Source: Cohnella algarum
GTDB taxonomy: Bacteria > Bacillota > Bacilli > Paenibacillales > Paenibacillaceae
Length of the DNA stretch: 64,000 bases
Assembly: GCF_016937515.1 (NCBI RefSeq)
Contig: NZ_JAFHKM010000002.1
Location: 310,001-374,000 of the forward strand
Direction of reading: 5' to 3'
The notes under the pieces were generated by a model. That model was not told the origin of the DNA and did not search any database. It was given only the letters and a program-made list of their open reading frames with translations. Position numbers and translations under genes: made by a program. Below are positions 46,870-55,729 of this stretch, one piece after another. Numbering within the stretch: position 1 is the first letter of the stretch; each line of letters begins with the position of its first letter.

Positions 46870-47334
46870 ATGAGAAACACGCCCGAATGGTTCATGTATT
46901 TCATCGGGTTTTGGACGATCGTGATGGTCGGCTTTATGTGCGTCGGCGGCTTTTTCATGTTCCGCAAATTTCTTAAAGTTCTGCCCAAGCAGGACGGCAA
47001 GTCGAAGCTGGATTGGCAGAACTATTGGGTGGAAAAAAGCCGGCCGCTATGGACGGAGGAATCGAAAGCGATGCTGGACAAGCTGGCTTCGCCGGTGCCG
47101 TCCGCGTTCCGCGATATCGCGAAGCATTCCATCGCTGCCCGAATCGGGCAGCTCGCCGTCGAAAGCGGCGCCAAGAGCGTCACGGAGGAGCATTGCATCG
47201 AAGGCTACATCCTCGCGACGCCGAAGCGGGACCACTCGTTTTTGGTCAGTTTTTTGGAGAAGAACGGAATCGACTATTCGAAATACCGGCATCTGATCGG
47301 CGACGTTTCGGAATCGCGGCAAGCGGTTGAATAA
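46870..47334 (+). CDS. DUF2621 family membrane protein (YneK type)
   Basis: A 154-aa protein with one N-terminal membrane helix (about 8-32, WFMYFIGFWTIVMVGFMCVG) and a soluble cytoplasmic part with DWQNYWVEKSRPLW and a C-terminal region (VTEEHCIEGYILATPKRDHS). It matches the DUF2621 family of Bacillus and relatives, whose role is unknown to me. The ATG follows GAGGTGG at good spacing. It is divergent from nfo. Confidence 0.85.
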   Translation: MRNTPEWFMYFIGFWTIVMVGFMCVGGFFMFRKFLKVLPKQDGKSKLDWQNYWVEKSRPLWTEESKAMLDKLASPVPSAFRDIAKHSIAARIGQLAVESGAKSVTEEHCIEGYILATPKRDHSFLVSFLEKNGIDYSKYRHLIGDVSESRQAVE

Positions 47335-47434
47335 TAGAAATAACGAAACCTTTGCGCTTGCGAGCCGTCTAACCTCATGAGGGCCTGTTTCGACAGCTCA
47401 GATCATCGACTAACTCCTGGAGGTGCTAGATCCT

Positions 47435-47881
47435 ATGAAAAGATCCGGCAAACATTACGGCAAACAATTCGCCTGGTACGTCGCAATCCTGTCTCTGCTT
47501 ATGGTAGCGGCGGCATGCAGCAATGAAAATAACGCAACGAACGCAAGCGGAACGCCGACGGCAAGTCCTTCCGCCAGTCCTTCCGCCAGTCCTTCCGCCA
47601 GCCCGTCTTCGGCTCCCGAATCGCCGAGTGCGAGTCCTTCGGACGAAGCTCCGGAATTGCTGGAAGCGACCGGCGAATATATCGGGCTGATGGACAGCCA
47701 TTCGATCGAAATCGAAACCGAGGACGGCCCGACCGGCTTCCAAATCGACGAAGCGACGGCGGAGAAAGTTTCCGATTGGGAACAAGGCACGCCCGTACGC
47801 TTCGAATACCGTCAAGATACGCTGGATGTAGACGGCGAGCAAGTCAAGCAAAATACGATTCTTACCATTGAGAAGCAATAA
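47435..47881 (+). CDS. Small lipoprotein with Ser/Ala/Pro repeat linker
   Basis: A 148-aa exported protein. A signal peptide ends in the lipobox AAAC near residue 28. A low-complexity linker of PSAS repeats (about 40-75) follows, then an 80-residue acidic domain (LEATGEYIGLMDSHSIEIET, VRFEYRQDTLDVDG) that looks like a small beta-barrel. The linker DNA contains AGTCCTTCCGCC tandem units and may vary in length between strains. I chose the ATG at 47435; GGAGG is 12 nt upstream. Function unknown; it is followed at 21 nt by the epimerase gene. Confidence 0.75.
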   Translation: MKRSGKHYGKQFAWYVAILSLLMVAAACSNENNATNASGTPTASPSASPSASPSASPSSAPESPSASPSDEAPELLEATGEYIGLMDSHSIEIETEDGPTGFQIDEATAEKVSDWEQGTPVRFEYRQDTLDVDGEQVKQNTILTIEKQ

Positions 47882-47902
47882 AGCCAAAAAGGAGCGCAAG
47901 TC

Positions 47903-49327
47903 ATGCGATTTTTGATTTGCGGCGGTACGGGGTTTATCGGCCGGGCGCTAGCCGAGGCCATGCTCGACCGCGGAGACGAAGTGTGGATCGTGACCCGAAA
48001 GCTGCCTGCGGCCCCGGCCGCGGGCTTTCTCTATGTTACCTGGGAAGAGTTGTCCAAAAACCCCGCCCGCTGGAACGGAATCGACGGCATCGTAAATTTG
48101 GCCGGCGAAACAATCAACCAGCGCTGGAGCGAGGATTCAAAACGGCGAATCCTCATTTCCCGAACGCAGGCGGCGATGCATGTCGCCGACATCGTCAAAC
48201 GGATGCCCGTCCCGCCCAAAGTCGTCGTAAACGCTTCGGCCGTCGCGATATACGGGCATTCGTACAGCGCGACCAGCCGGGCGAAGGCGGCCTACGCACC
48301 GGTTTCGGACGACGAACCATCCCCGAACCCCCCTTCACGCCCGGAACCCGTTGCCGAAACGACAAACGGCCTTGCAGCAAAGGCATCCGAGGCCGTTTCG
48401 ATGTCCGCGGAGCCGTATCCGGAAACGGGCGACGAGCCGCTTAAAGCCGCTTTCGGCGCAAGTAAAGCACCGGAATCCGAGAAGAACCTCCCCTCCGCCG
48501 AACCGTTGCCGGAAGAGCAGCCGGCGCAAAGCGTTTATGCAAACGGGATAAAAGGGTTTTCGCGGGTCCGTCCGTCCCGGATCGACGCAAACGAAGCCGC
48601 CGATGCCTGGCCCGGGTTGCCCTCCTCCGCGGAGAAGCGAAAAGAAGCGAGCCCGGCCGAAGCCCGGGAACATCCCGGTCCGGCCGAGGGGCATATCGAG
48701 AGCGGCGCCCCGAACGACGCTTCCGCATTCGCTCCGGACGCTCTTTCGGCGGCGGAAGAACCGGCGCAGCCCGCCGACTTCGCGCAATCGTTCATCGAAG
48801 AGTTGTTCGACGAAAACTCGCCCCCCGAACCGGCCGATTATCTCGGACGCGTCGTCGTCGCCTGGGAAGAGGCGGCGGATCAAATTCCGGTCGAACGGCT
48901 CGTCAAGCTGCGCCTGGGACTCGTGCTCGGTCGCAAAAACGGTTCGTTTCCGCTGTTAAGATTGCCTTACCGGCTCTTCGCCGGCGGAAGAATGGGCGCG
49001 GGAAATCAGGGAATGCCATGGATTCATCTGAATGACGTCGTGTCGCTTATTTTATTTTGCCTCGACAATCCCGATATCGAAGGCCCGGTCAACGCGGTCG
49101 CTCCGGATCCGGTTACGAACGACGACTTCGGCCGCATCCTGGGTGAAATTACGCGTCGGCCCCATTGGCTTCCGATCCCTTCCACCCTGCTGGAGGCCGC
49201 GCTGGGGGAAAGGGCGGAGCTTGTGCTCGCGGGTCAGATGGCATTCCCGCTCAAAGCGCTGGAACACGGTTTTGAATTCGCCTTCCCCAGGCTCGAGGAT
49301 GCGTTGCGGGATTTGACCGCCCGCTGA
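47903..49327 (+). CDS. TIGR01777-type NAD(P) epimerase with large disordered insertion
   Basis: A 474-aa protein where the family is normally about 300. The N-terminal Rossmann part (MRFLICGGTGFIGRALAEAM, VNLAGETINQRWSEDSKRRI) is standard. At the active-site loop (NASAVAIYGHSYS, about residue 120) a stretch of roughly 165-190 residues rich in Ala, Pro, Glu and Ser is inserted. The normal sequence resumes near residue 311 (YLGRVVVAWEEAADQIPVER) and includes the end region (NAVAPDPVTNDDFG, DUF1731). The ATG follows AAAAAGGAG. The reaction of the family is unknown. Frame and codon use are continuous through the insertion. Confidence 0.85.
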   Translation: MRFLICGGTGFIGRALAEAMLDRGDEVWIVTRKLPAAPAAGFLYVTWEELSKNPARWNGIDGIVNLAGETINQRWSEDSKRRILISRTQAAMHVADIVKRMPVPPKVVVNASAVAIYGHSYSATSRAKAAYAPVSDDEPSPNPPSRPEPVAETTNGLAAKASEAVSMSAEPYPETGDEPLKAAFGASKAPESEKNLPSAEPLPEEQPAQSVYANGIKGFSRVRPSRIDANEAADAWPGLPSSAEKRKEASPAEAREHPGPAEGHIESGAPNDASAFAPDALSAAEEPAQPADFAQSFIEELFDENSPPEPADYLGRVVVAWEEAADQIPVERLVKLRLGLVLGRKNGSFPLLRLPYRLFAGGRMGAGNQGMPWIHLNDVVSLILFCLDNPDIEGPVNAVAPDPVTNDDFGRILGEITRRPHWLPIPSTLLEAALGERAELVLAGQMAFPLKALEHGFEFAFPRLEDALRDLTAR

Positions 49328-49333
49328 GCCGGA

Positions 49334-51001
49334 TCAACTTTCGTCGTATCGATAAACGGACGACGCGACTTGCAGGCTGTCGCCGTTTTTCAGCGGGTAC
49401 GGCTCGTACGGCGTCATCGGCATGCCGTTAATCCAGCTTCCGTTGCGGGAACCGAGATCCTTCGCCTGCCAGAGTCGATCCTGACGGATTAATTCCAGGT
49501 GGGCCCGGGAGACGCCCTGCGTGTTATCGATCAGTTGGGCGGCCTCGCCGGATCTCCCGAGAACCACGGAGGGACCGCAAAGCTCGAATTTCACTTGCTT
49601 TCCGTCGGTTTCTTTGCATAAGTAAGCTTTGGCCTCCGCAGTTAACTCGGCAAGCATCGCGGTCTCCGCGCCGTTGCCGGACAGCCAGCTCGTCCGGTGC
49701 TCCGAATCGGGACGTTCTTCGGTCTCTCTGTCGATCAGGCCGAAGGAGAACGCGCCGGCCGCCCCGGTTTGCCGCTTTGGCGCCAGGCCGCCCGCCCCTT
49801 CGGCATCCCGATGCGAAGGTGCGGCGAAAGGCGCAAACCTTGATCCTCCGGCTTCCCTCGCGGCTGGACGAAATCCCTCCTCCATCTCTCTTTCGCTTTC
49901 TCTTTCCGAAAACGGCTCATCGAACGAGGAAGCCGTTTCCGCAGCGGCACGGCGCTCTTTTTTCCAAAAGGGCAAGCCGTTCCAGAGGAAAGCGCAAGCG
50001 CCGAAAGCCAGCAGCGTAAGACCCGCGGATAACGCCATATTTCGCGTTCCCGGCGAAGGCAAATACAAGAAACGCCACGCCAAGGCGGAAGCGAGCGCCG
50101 CGCATGCGGCGGCATACGTTCGAATCCGTCCGACGGGCATCGCTTCTTTTTCCTCGTTGCGCTTTTCGGGTCCGTTCTCCGCGCCCAGCAACCCGGATAA
50201 ACTTTGCGGATCCTGCAGTTCGGGCTTAAGCCGCTTCAGCAAACCGCCGGGAACGGACGCGGGCTCCGAAGCGGCAACCGTTCTTCCGTTCGGGCGGGCA
50301 ACCGAATCGGCGGAAGGGCCCCGATTGGACGCATCCCCGATGTTTTCCCGGTGCAGGCTTGCCGCCGCCGGGCGAGCCGGCCGCTCCTGCCGCATGCTCG
50401 AAGCGCTTTGCGGCTCCGGCCAAGCGATCGAACCCTCCGCCGCGATCTCCCTGGAACAACGGCGAAGCGCCGCCGGGGAAAAATCGGCCGATCCCGCGAT
50501 TTGCAGCAGCTTTTTCATGGCGAGGCCGTCGGGACGGTCCACATGCATGAGCCAGCGAACGACCAGACGCTCGAGCGTCGCGGAAAAATCGCCCCCGGGC
50601 GCGCCCCTGAGGACCGGCAAATAAGTAAAAGATAGATCGTGCCCCTGCTCTCCGATAAAAATAAAATCGTCGGTCAACGCGAAACGCTCGCGATCCAGCA
50701 TCATATCCTCGGCATTTTCCAGCATATCCGCCAAAGAACAGAAGGCGGACATCGCTTCTTCCATCGTCCAACGTCCCCCGCGCAGCGCCTGCGACAGCAT
50801 CCGGCGTCCCGACAAAGCATACCGCAACGCGATCCTGCCGTTCAGTTCTTCCGTTTCGAGCTCGAGAAGGCCGGGCGCTTTACAGGCCCGCAGCATCGAG
50901 AGTTGGAGCGAATCCAGCTCGGAAATCCCGATCGGAGGTTCCCCTTCGACGATCATTTTATGGCCCCTTCCCCGTTCGAATCTGATTTTGTAACCGTCCA
51001 T
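49334..51001 (-). CDS. FHA-domain membrane protein of the Tad locus (DUF6382-like N terminus)
   Basis: A 555-aa protein. The first 165 residues (ISELDSLQLSMLRACKAPGL, FTYLPVLRGAPGG) resemble the DUF6382 domain found with FHA domains in Firmicutes. A long disordered part with two membrane helices (about 298-345) follows. A C-terminal FHA domain (about 475-550) has the core motifs LGRSGE, VSRAHLEL and LGSRNGSWIN, which bind phosphothreonine. It is the last gene of the Tad operon, 21 nt after the prepilin peptidase, and probably links pilus assembly to Ser/Thr kinase signalling. Confidence 0.8.
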   Translation of the reverse strand: MDGYKIRFERGRGHKMIVEGEPPIGISELDSLQLSMLRACKAPGLLELETEELNGRIALRYALSGRRMLSQALRGGRWTMEEAMSAFCSLADMLENAEDMMLDRERFALTDDFIFIGEQGHDLSFTYLPVLRGAPGGDFSATLERLVVRWLMHVDRPDGLAMKKLLQIAGSADFSPAALRRCSREIAAEGSIAWPEPQSASSMRQERPARPAAASLHRENIGDASNRGPSADSVARPNGRTVAASEPASVPGGLLKRLKPELQDPQSLSGLLGAENGPEKRNEEKEAMPVGRIRTYAAACAALASALAWRFLYLPSPGTRNMALSAGLTLLAFGACAFLWNGLPFWKKERRAAAETASSFDEPFSERESEREMEEGFRPAAREAGGSRFAPFAAPSHRDAEGAGGLAPKRQTGAAGAFSFGLIDRETEERPDSEHRTSWLSGNGAETAMLAELTAEAKAYLCKETDGKQVKFELCGPSVVLGRSGEAAQLIDNTQGVSRAHLELIRQDRLWQAKDLGSRNGSWINGMPMTPYEPYPLKNGDSLQVASSVYRYDES

Positions 51002-51022
51002 TTCTCCCCCTCCTTGGCAGAG

Positions 51023-51526
51023 CTAGGCGAATTGTCCCCACGTCAATACGGCGAACGCGGGAACCACCGCCAGCATAAACGGAAATTTGGCCGCTCCCTT
51101 GGCCGCCTCCAACGGGTGCCGTCCCCATGGCCAGGCTACGGCTTTGCCGATTTTTCTTAAGCCCGGAGCGCGCATCATGAGCAGCAGAGCCGCAATCCCT
51201 CCCGCAAAGAGGATCGACCAAAAGGCGAGCGCAAGCGCCTGCGCGACGCCGGTCCAAGCCCCGTAAGCGGCAAACCACTTGACATCCCCCCCGCCGATTC
51301 CCCGAAGCAGATACAAAACAAGCAGCGGCGCCATGCCGCACAGCAATCCCGAAACGGAGCTCCCCAATCCGTCCCAGCCTTGCGTCGAGCCGTGATAAAC
51401 AAGCCCGGCCAAGGCGAACGGAACGGTCAGGACGTTCGGAATTTCCATTTTCCGCAAATCCGTCCAGCAAGCAATGAAAGTAAGCGTCGATACCGCGGCG
51501 AGCGCGACCGCTTCAACTAAGTCCAT
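51023..51526 (-). CDS. Prepilin peptidase, TadV/CpaA type (A24)
   Basis: A 167-aa membrane protease with about five to six hydrophobic segments. The two catalytic aspartates lie in CWTDLRKMEIPN (D23) and GGGDVK (D81), the GxGD signature of type IV prepilin peptidases. There is no N-terminal methylase domain, as in TadV. It should cleave the Flp-type pilin and the TadE-like pseudopilins of this operon. I chose the ATG at 51526 after GGAGG over an in-frame upstream start. Confidence 0.92.
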   Translation of the reverse strand: MDLVEAVALAAVSTLTFIACWTDLRKMEIPNVLTVPFALAGLVYHGSTQGWDGLGSSVSGLLCGMAPLLVLYLLRGIGGGDVKWFAAYGAWTGVAQALALAFWSILFAGGIAALLLMMRAPGLRKIGKAVAWPWGRHPLEAAKGAAKFPFMLAVVPAFAVLTWGQFA

Positions 51527-51597
51527 ACCCGGCCTCCAACCGTTTGCGAAAATTCCGTACGATAGCCAAACGGAGCTGCCGCCTCGTAATTCGGCGG

Positions 51598-52545
51598 TCA
51601 AGCTTTGGCTCTGACTTCAAAGGTTTGCGTCAAAAGAGCGCCGCTTGCGGACCGCGCCTCCCAGGACCACTGCCCTGGCGTCGTGTTTCCCGAAACGTGC
51701 CACGTCCAGGTCACGACGCCCGATTCGTCCGCCGTCGCGGTCCCGAGATTTTTCGCCTGGCTCTCCCCGCTCTTGTAAACGACGGTAAGATCGACCTGCT
51801 GTCCCGGCTCGGTTCGCAGCCGCAGCGTCACCTTTCGGCCCCGCGTGACCGGATCGGGCGAAATGGACACAAAGGTCAGCGTTCCCGTTTCGGCCCCCGC
51901 TTCGGAGCGCCGGGCGGCAGATGGCGAGCCGCCGTACCATACCCGCTCCCTTGCCGACTCGCGAAGCAGCAGCGTTCGGCCGACGAACGGCACCTTGAAC
52001 GGCAGCCGGTATTCCGCCTCGATCGTCAAAAACGCTTCCGCCGCATCATCGTCGTCCGGCAGCTCGACATTCACGACGTCCAAACGATCTTCCGCAAGTC
52101 CCGTCCCTTCCAGCTGCCGCTTGAGCATTTGTCCGAACGCCGCTCTGGCCGCGTTTTGTTCGAGCGACCATGAGCCGTCTGCGGCTTCCCTGGCCCATTC
52201 CGGCAAAGGGGAAGGAAGCCGCTCCCCGTACTCGGCCAGCGTCTCGCCGATCCCTTGCAGCTTCGCGGACCATTCTTCCGTTTTTTGATAAATGGGGGTC
52301 GACCTGACTTCATCGACAGCGAGCGCTATCGGATACCAGGCGGACGCGACTTGCCTGACGGTCTGCGATAACGCTCCGTGAAGCGACATCGCAATGATCG
52401 AAGTTTGAATCAGAAAAATGAGAAACAAGACCGTCAGCAAAAACATCGGCATGACAAGCGCGGCCTCGAGCGTGACGCTCCCTGCCGATCTCCGTTTTGC
52501 TCGGCCGTTACTGGTAAGCGTCGTCTGCCGTAAACTCGGCTTCAT
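51598..52545 (-). CDS. TadE-like pseudopilin with C-terminal Ig-like domain
   Basis: A 315-aa protein. A basic start leads to the TadE-type helix (GSVTLEAALVMPMFLLTVLF), with the E of the processing motif. A 170-residue extracellular part follows. The last 100 residues (TLTFVSISPDPVTRGRKVTL, WHVSGNTTPGQWSWEARSAS) look like an immunoglobulin-like beta-sandwich, unusual for TadE. It overlaps the upstream gene by 38 nt; AGGGAA stands before its ATG. It likely forms part of the pilus tip or base. Confidence 0.8.
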   Translation of the reverse strand: MKPSLRQTTLTSNGRAKRRSAGSVTLEAALVMPMFLLTVLFLIFLIQTSIIAMSLHGALSQTVRQVASAWYPIALAVDEVRSTPIYQKTEEWSAKLQGIGETLAEYGERLPSPLPEWAREAADGSWSLEQNAARAAFGQMLKRQLEGTGLAEDRLDVVNVELPDDDDAAEAFLTIEAEYRLPFKVPFVGRTLLLRESARERVWYGGSPSAARRSEAGAETGTLTFVSISPDPVTRGRKVTLRLRTEPGQQVDLTVVYKSGESQAKNLGTATADESGVVTWTWHVSGNTTPGQWSWEARSASGALLTQTFEVRAKA

Positions 52546-54799
52546 AACGGTTCCCTGCCACCTCTCCGCCCATCTGCCCTATTTTCCCCAACGCACCGGC
52601 CACGCCGGGAAAAAACCAAAGCCGCAGAGTTGCCCTTCCCGTGCCGCTAACATAGGTGTAAGCTTTTTGGAGCGTTAGTCCCGTATTTCGTTCGATAACG
52701 GCGATCATTCGGGCGATTTGCCCGGCGGACCCGCCTTGAAGCAAGTAAAACAAACGCAAGTAATCGGAGTATGCCGTCTCCGCCTTCAAAAATTTGGACA
52801 ACAGGACCGTTCCCGAATCCAATAGCTGCCGGATATCCGCCACGGCATTCGCGACCGCGTACAGCAGTGCGCCCGCAAGCACGAGCAGAGGATGTCCGAG
52901 CGTCCGGCTTTCGATCAATCCCTCCATCGTCCGGATCGCCAGCCGGAGCGAGAATATTTCACCGTAAGCCGCCGCGATATTGCCGCCGGGATGGTTCAGC
53001 CCGTACAAAATAAACTCGGCCTCCTGCCGCTCCGGGCTCGTCGCCCCCTCCCCCGTTCCGGCGAGCAGGGCCATGACCTCCGCATGATCGGAGATGGAAA
53101 AACGGGATATGGCATACTCGGCAAAATATAACGTGTCCCTGGCGTTCAATGCCGCTTCGGTCAAGGCGCTAAGCCACCCTTCCGCGGCGCCGACGGCTTC
53201 GTCCCTCCCCTGCGAAGGATCTCGCGAAGGGACGGGTTCCGTCCGGCTGTCCTCCGCTTCGTTCCACGCCAGGTTGCTTTCGTAAAGCTCCGTCAGCTCG
53301 GCGAACGCTTCCCGATCCGCGGAAGTGCCCCCGATGGCGGCCAAGCCGCCAAGGAGAGAGCGGGCGGACTCCCACTGGACGGCGGCTTCCGATTCCATCC
53401 GCTTTCGCTCCTTGTCCGCGGAATTCAATTGATCCAGCCGATCCCGCCTCGCCTTCAAGACGGAGCCCGAAGACCCGTATCGGGAACGGTAATGCGCGCC
53501 CGAAGACTGAAGACGCTCCGCCCAGCTTCTCAACGTTACGCCAAGTCCGGATGCGTCCGGCGCGGAAGCTGCCGTCTCCCCGAAAGCTTCCGCCGCCGCC
53601 GCGATTTCCGAGGCATCCGCTTGCTGCCCGTTCAATTCGCCCGCGTAATCGGCAAAAAAGCCGTTGTCCATAACCAACTCGTCCGCCGATTGCCGAAGCT
53701 CCCTCAGCGTCTCGCTCGCCTCCTTCCCGATTCCGCCGGCTCCGGCACCCGCGCCGACCGAACCCGAAGCTTCTTCCGCCGAATCCGAGGCGTTCGCCGC
53801 GATTTCGCGCATTTCCTCGTTCGCCTCTTCCGCAGCGCGCAAAGCCTCTTTCGCCGCTTCGAGCGCTTCCCATGCCTCTCGTTCCGCCTTGCGCAGCTTG
53901 TCCGGCAAATCGGACGCGATTTCCGCCATCCCGGAAGCGTATGCGTTCGTCGCCGCCGTATGCATCGCCCCGCCGGCAGGATAAGGCTCGCGAAACGGCT
54001 TTCCTTCCGCTGCCGCCGCCTCGCGGCGGCTGTTCCATTGCGCGACCGCTTCGCCGTGCGCCCGGCTGCGTTCCTCGTCCTCCATACGTTTCGTCCAGTA
54101 ATCCGGATACATCAGCGCCGCGTCCGCGATGTCGGCGACATCTCTCGCCGGCCTTGTCCCCGACATGGAGACGGCCGGATCGGGAACGTAGCCCGCCATC
54201 GCTTTCTCCAGCTTTTCTCCCGCTTCCTTCTGGCGCTTCAGAACTTCCTCCAGAGCGGCTTGCCGGCGGTCGTAAGCCTTCCGCATCTTCTCCAGCACGT
54301 CGACCGTCCGCTTCGTCTCCTTCATCGCTTCGTCCACGCCGCGAAATCGCGACAGCAGCTCGATCGTCAAATCGATCGGAGCCTTGTACTTCATGTCCTC
54401 CAGCACCTGTCGGCGAAATACGTCGTGCGAAGCGAGCGGACGGCTTTCCGTCACTTCCGAGCCGTCCCACCTCGCATCCAGAAACCGGAACGTCCGCGGG
54501 CCGTCCTGCTCCAGATTGCCTTCCAGCGTTCGGCGAAACACATCGTTTGCCGGCTCGCCTCCCCGGATAAACAAGCCGTACCGGGCATATACTCCCGGAT
54601 CGAAGGAGGACAGGACCGAGCGGGCGCCCGATTTCGCCGCGAGCTCGGCCTGCTTGCGAAAAGCGGCTACCCGGGCGAAATCGATCAGCAGGCCGTTCAG
54701 CAAAACGAAAGCCGCCGTCGCCGCGATAAAATAAACGGAAACGGCTCCTTCCGCGCGTTTTCTTCGGCCGGCGTCTTGTTCCTTTCGTTCCCACGGCAA
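52508..54799 (-). CDS. Large TadE/TadG-like membrane-anchored protein with coiled coils
   Basis: A 763-aa protein. One N-terminal membrane helix (about 18-45, AVSVYFIAATAAFVLLNGLL) is followed by a TadG-type region (FRKQAELAAKSGARSVLSSF). Two long helical stretches rich in Ala, Glu, Lys and Arg (about 150-200 and 290-350) should form coiled coils. The C-terminal part is mixed alpha/beta with hydrophobic helices. Its role is inferred from its place in the Tad operon. The TTG at 54799 has GAGGAGGGGG 8 nt upstream. It overlaps the next gene. Confidence 0.75.
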   Translation of the reverse strand: MPWERKEQDAGRRKRAEGAVSVYFIAATAAFVLLNGLLIDFARVAAFRKQAELAAKSGARSVLSSFDPGVYARYGLFIRGGEPANDVFRRTLEGNLEQDGPRTFRFLDARWDGSEVTESRPLASHDVFRRQVLEDMKYKAPIDLTIELLSRFRGVDEAMKETKRTVDVLEKMRKAYDRRQAALEEVLKRQKEAGEKLEKAMAGYVPDPAVSMSGTRPARDVADIADAALMYPDYWTKRMEDEERSRAHGEAVAQWNSRREAAAAEGKPFREPYPAGGAMHTAATNAYASGMAEIASDLPDKLRKAEREAWEALEAAKEALRAAEEANEEMREIAANASDSAEEASGSVGAGAGAGGIGKEASETLRELRQSADELVMDNGFFADYAGELNGQQADASEIAAAAEAFGETAASAPDASGLGVTLRSWAERLQSSGAHYRSRYGSSGSVLKARRDRLDQLNSADKERKRMESEAAVQWESARSLLGGLAAIGGTSADREAFAELTELYESNLAWNEAEDSRTEPVPSRDPSQGRDEAVGAAEGWLSALTEAALNARDTLYFAEYAISRFSISDHAEVMALLAGTGEGATSPERQEAEFILYGLNHPGGNIAAAYGEIFSLRLAIRTMEGLIESRTLGHPLLVLAGALLYAVANAVADIRQLLDSGTVLLSKFLKAETAYSDYLRLFYLLQGGSAGQIARMIAVIERNTGLTLQKAYTYVSGTGRATLRLWFFPGVAGALGKIGQMGGEVAGNRYEAEFTADDAYQ

Positions 54800-54816
54800 G
54801 GGTTCCCCCTCCTCTC

Positions 54817-55512
54817 TTATTGGCTCTTTCGCTCTTCCAGGACGCCGGCGGCCTGTTTGCGGTAGGCGGCCGCTCCGCCCGCCGCGTTCCGGATTTTCAC
54901 CGAGTAATAGCGGAGAAGATCGATTGTCCGCAAAAATTCCGCCGGCTCCACGATCGCCGCGGATGCCTTCATGCCGAAAACCGTCGTGCCGTTAAAACGG
55001 CGAAGCGGTTCCGGGGCCAGCTCGCTTTGCGCGGCGGTCGCGATTTCCCGCCATATCACCGAGTTTCGGTAGCTCATCTCGCCCGTGGCGGCCGAATCGA
55101 TCGTCTCCGCGGAAGCGGAAAGCTTGCGGAGCGCGAGGTTTCCTTCGTCCGCCCCTGCTTCGGCGGGAAGCGGTACGCCGGAGTCCGATTCCGCGACGGC
55201 CTGTCCGAACAGTCCGGCCAACAAACGATCGTCCGTCAGGCGCCAATACAAACCGTCGTGAACTCCGTTCGGATAAGCTCCGGTTCGGAACTCCTTGTTC
55301 GAATTCGACCAATTGAAAGCGGCCCTCTCCCCCGCTATCGAAACGTTATAGTACAATATCGCGCCCTGGGCGATGAAAATGGCGAAAAATAGCGCGACGA
55401 ACGTAAGCATCATGATGATCGGGACGACCATGGAAGCTTCCAGCGCAAAGCTGCCGGAGCTGTCCAGAAGGCGGCGGGGGAACGGAAGGCGTCGTTTTTT
55501 AAGAGAAGACAT
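54817..55512 (-). CDS. TadE-like pseudopilin
   Basis: A 231-aa protein with a basic N terminus, the class III-type processing region and helix (GSFALEASMVVPIIMMLTFV) and a 160-residue extracellular domain. It fits TadE-family minor pilins. I chose the ATG at 55512, which overlaps the Flp pilin gene by 14 nt; a TTG at 55539 in the same frame lacks a ribosome site. It is followed 17 nt later by the large TadG-like gene. Confidence 0.82.
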   Translation of the reverse strand: MSSLKKRRLPFPRRLLDSSGSFALEASMVVPIIMMLTFVALFFAIFIAQGAILYYNVSIAGERAAFNWSNSNKEFRTGAYPNGVHDGLYWRLTDDRLLAGLFGQAVAESDSGVPLPAEAGADEGNLALRKLSASAETIDSAATGEMSYRNSVIWREIATAAQSELAPEPLRRFNGTTVFGMKASAAIVEPAEFLRTIDLLRYYSVKIRNAAGGAAAYRKQAAGVLEERKSQ

Positions 55513-55705
55513 CTTCCGATTTCGTCTCCACTTTGTCAAAGAGCGAATTCAGGAATTCCGTAATTCTTTCCCTGAACAACACCACGATGACGATGATCAC
55601 GGCGGCGATCAGCACGATTTCCAGGGTTCCCAGGCCCTCTTTGTTTCTCCAAAATGCCGTTAGCCACTTGGCGCCGGCGCGCTGCATTCGTCTTGTCAAG
55701 CTCAT
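55499..55705 (-). CDS. Flp-type pilin (Flp1-like)
   Basis: A 68-aa pilin precursor: basic N terminus, then the conserved GLGTLEIVLIAAVIIVIVVL with the Glu at position +5 after the Gly cleavage site, and a short hydrophilic tail. This is the probable major subunit of the Tad pilus. The ATG follows GGAGGAGG at good spacing. It sits between tadC and the first TadE-like gene. Confidence 0.88.
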   Translation of the reverse strand: MSLTRRMQRAGAKWLTAFWRNKEGLGTLEIVLIAAVIIVIVVLFRERITEFLNSLFDKVETKSEDVFS

Positions 55706-55729
55706 TTCGAAATTCCTCCTCCATCGTTT

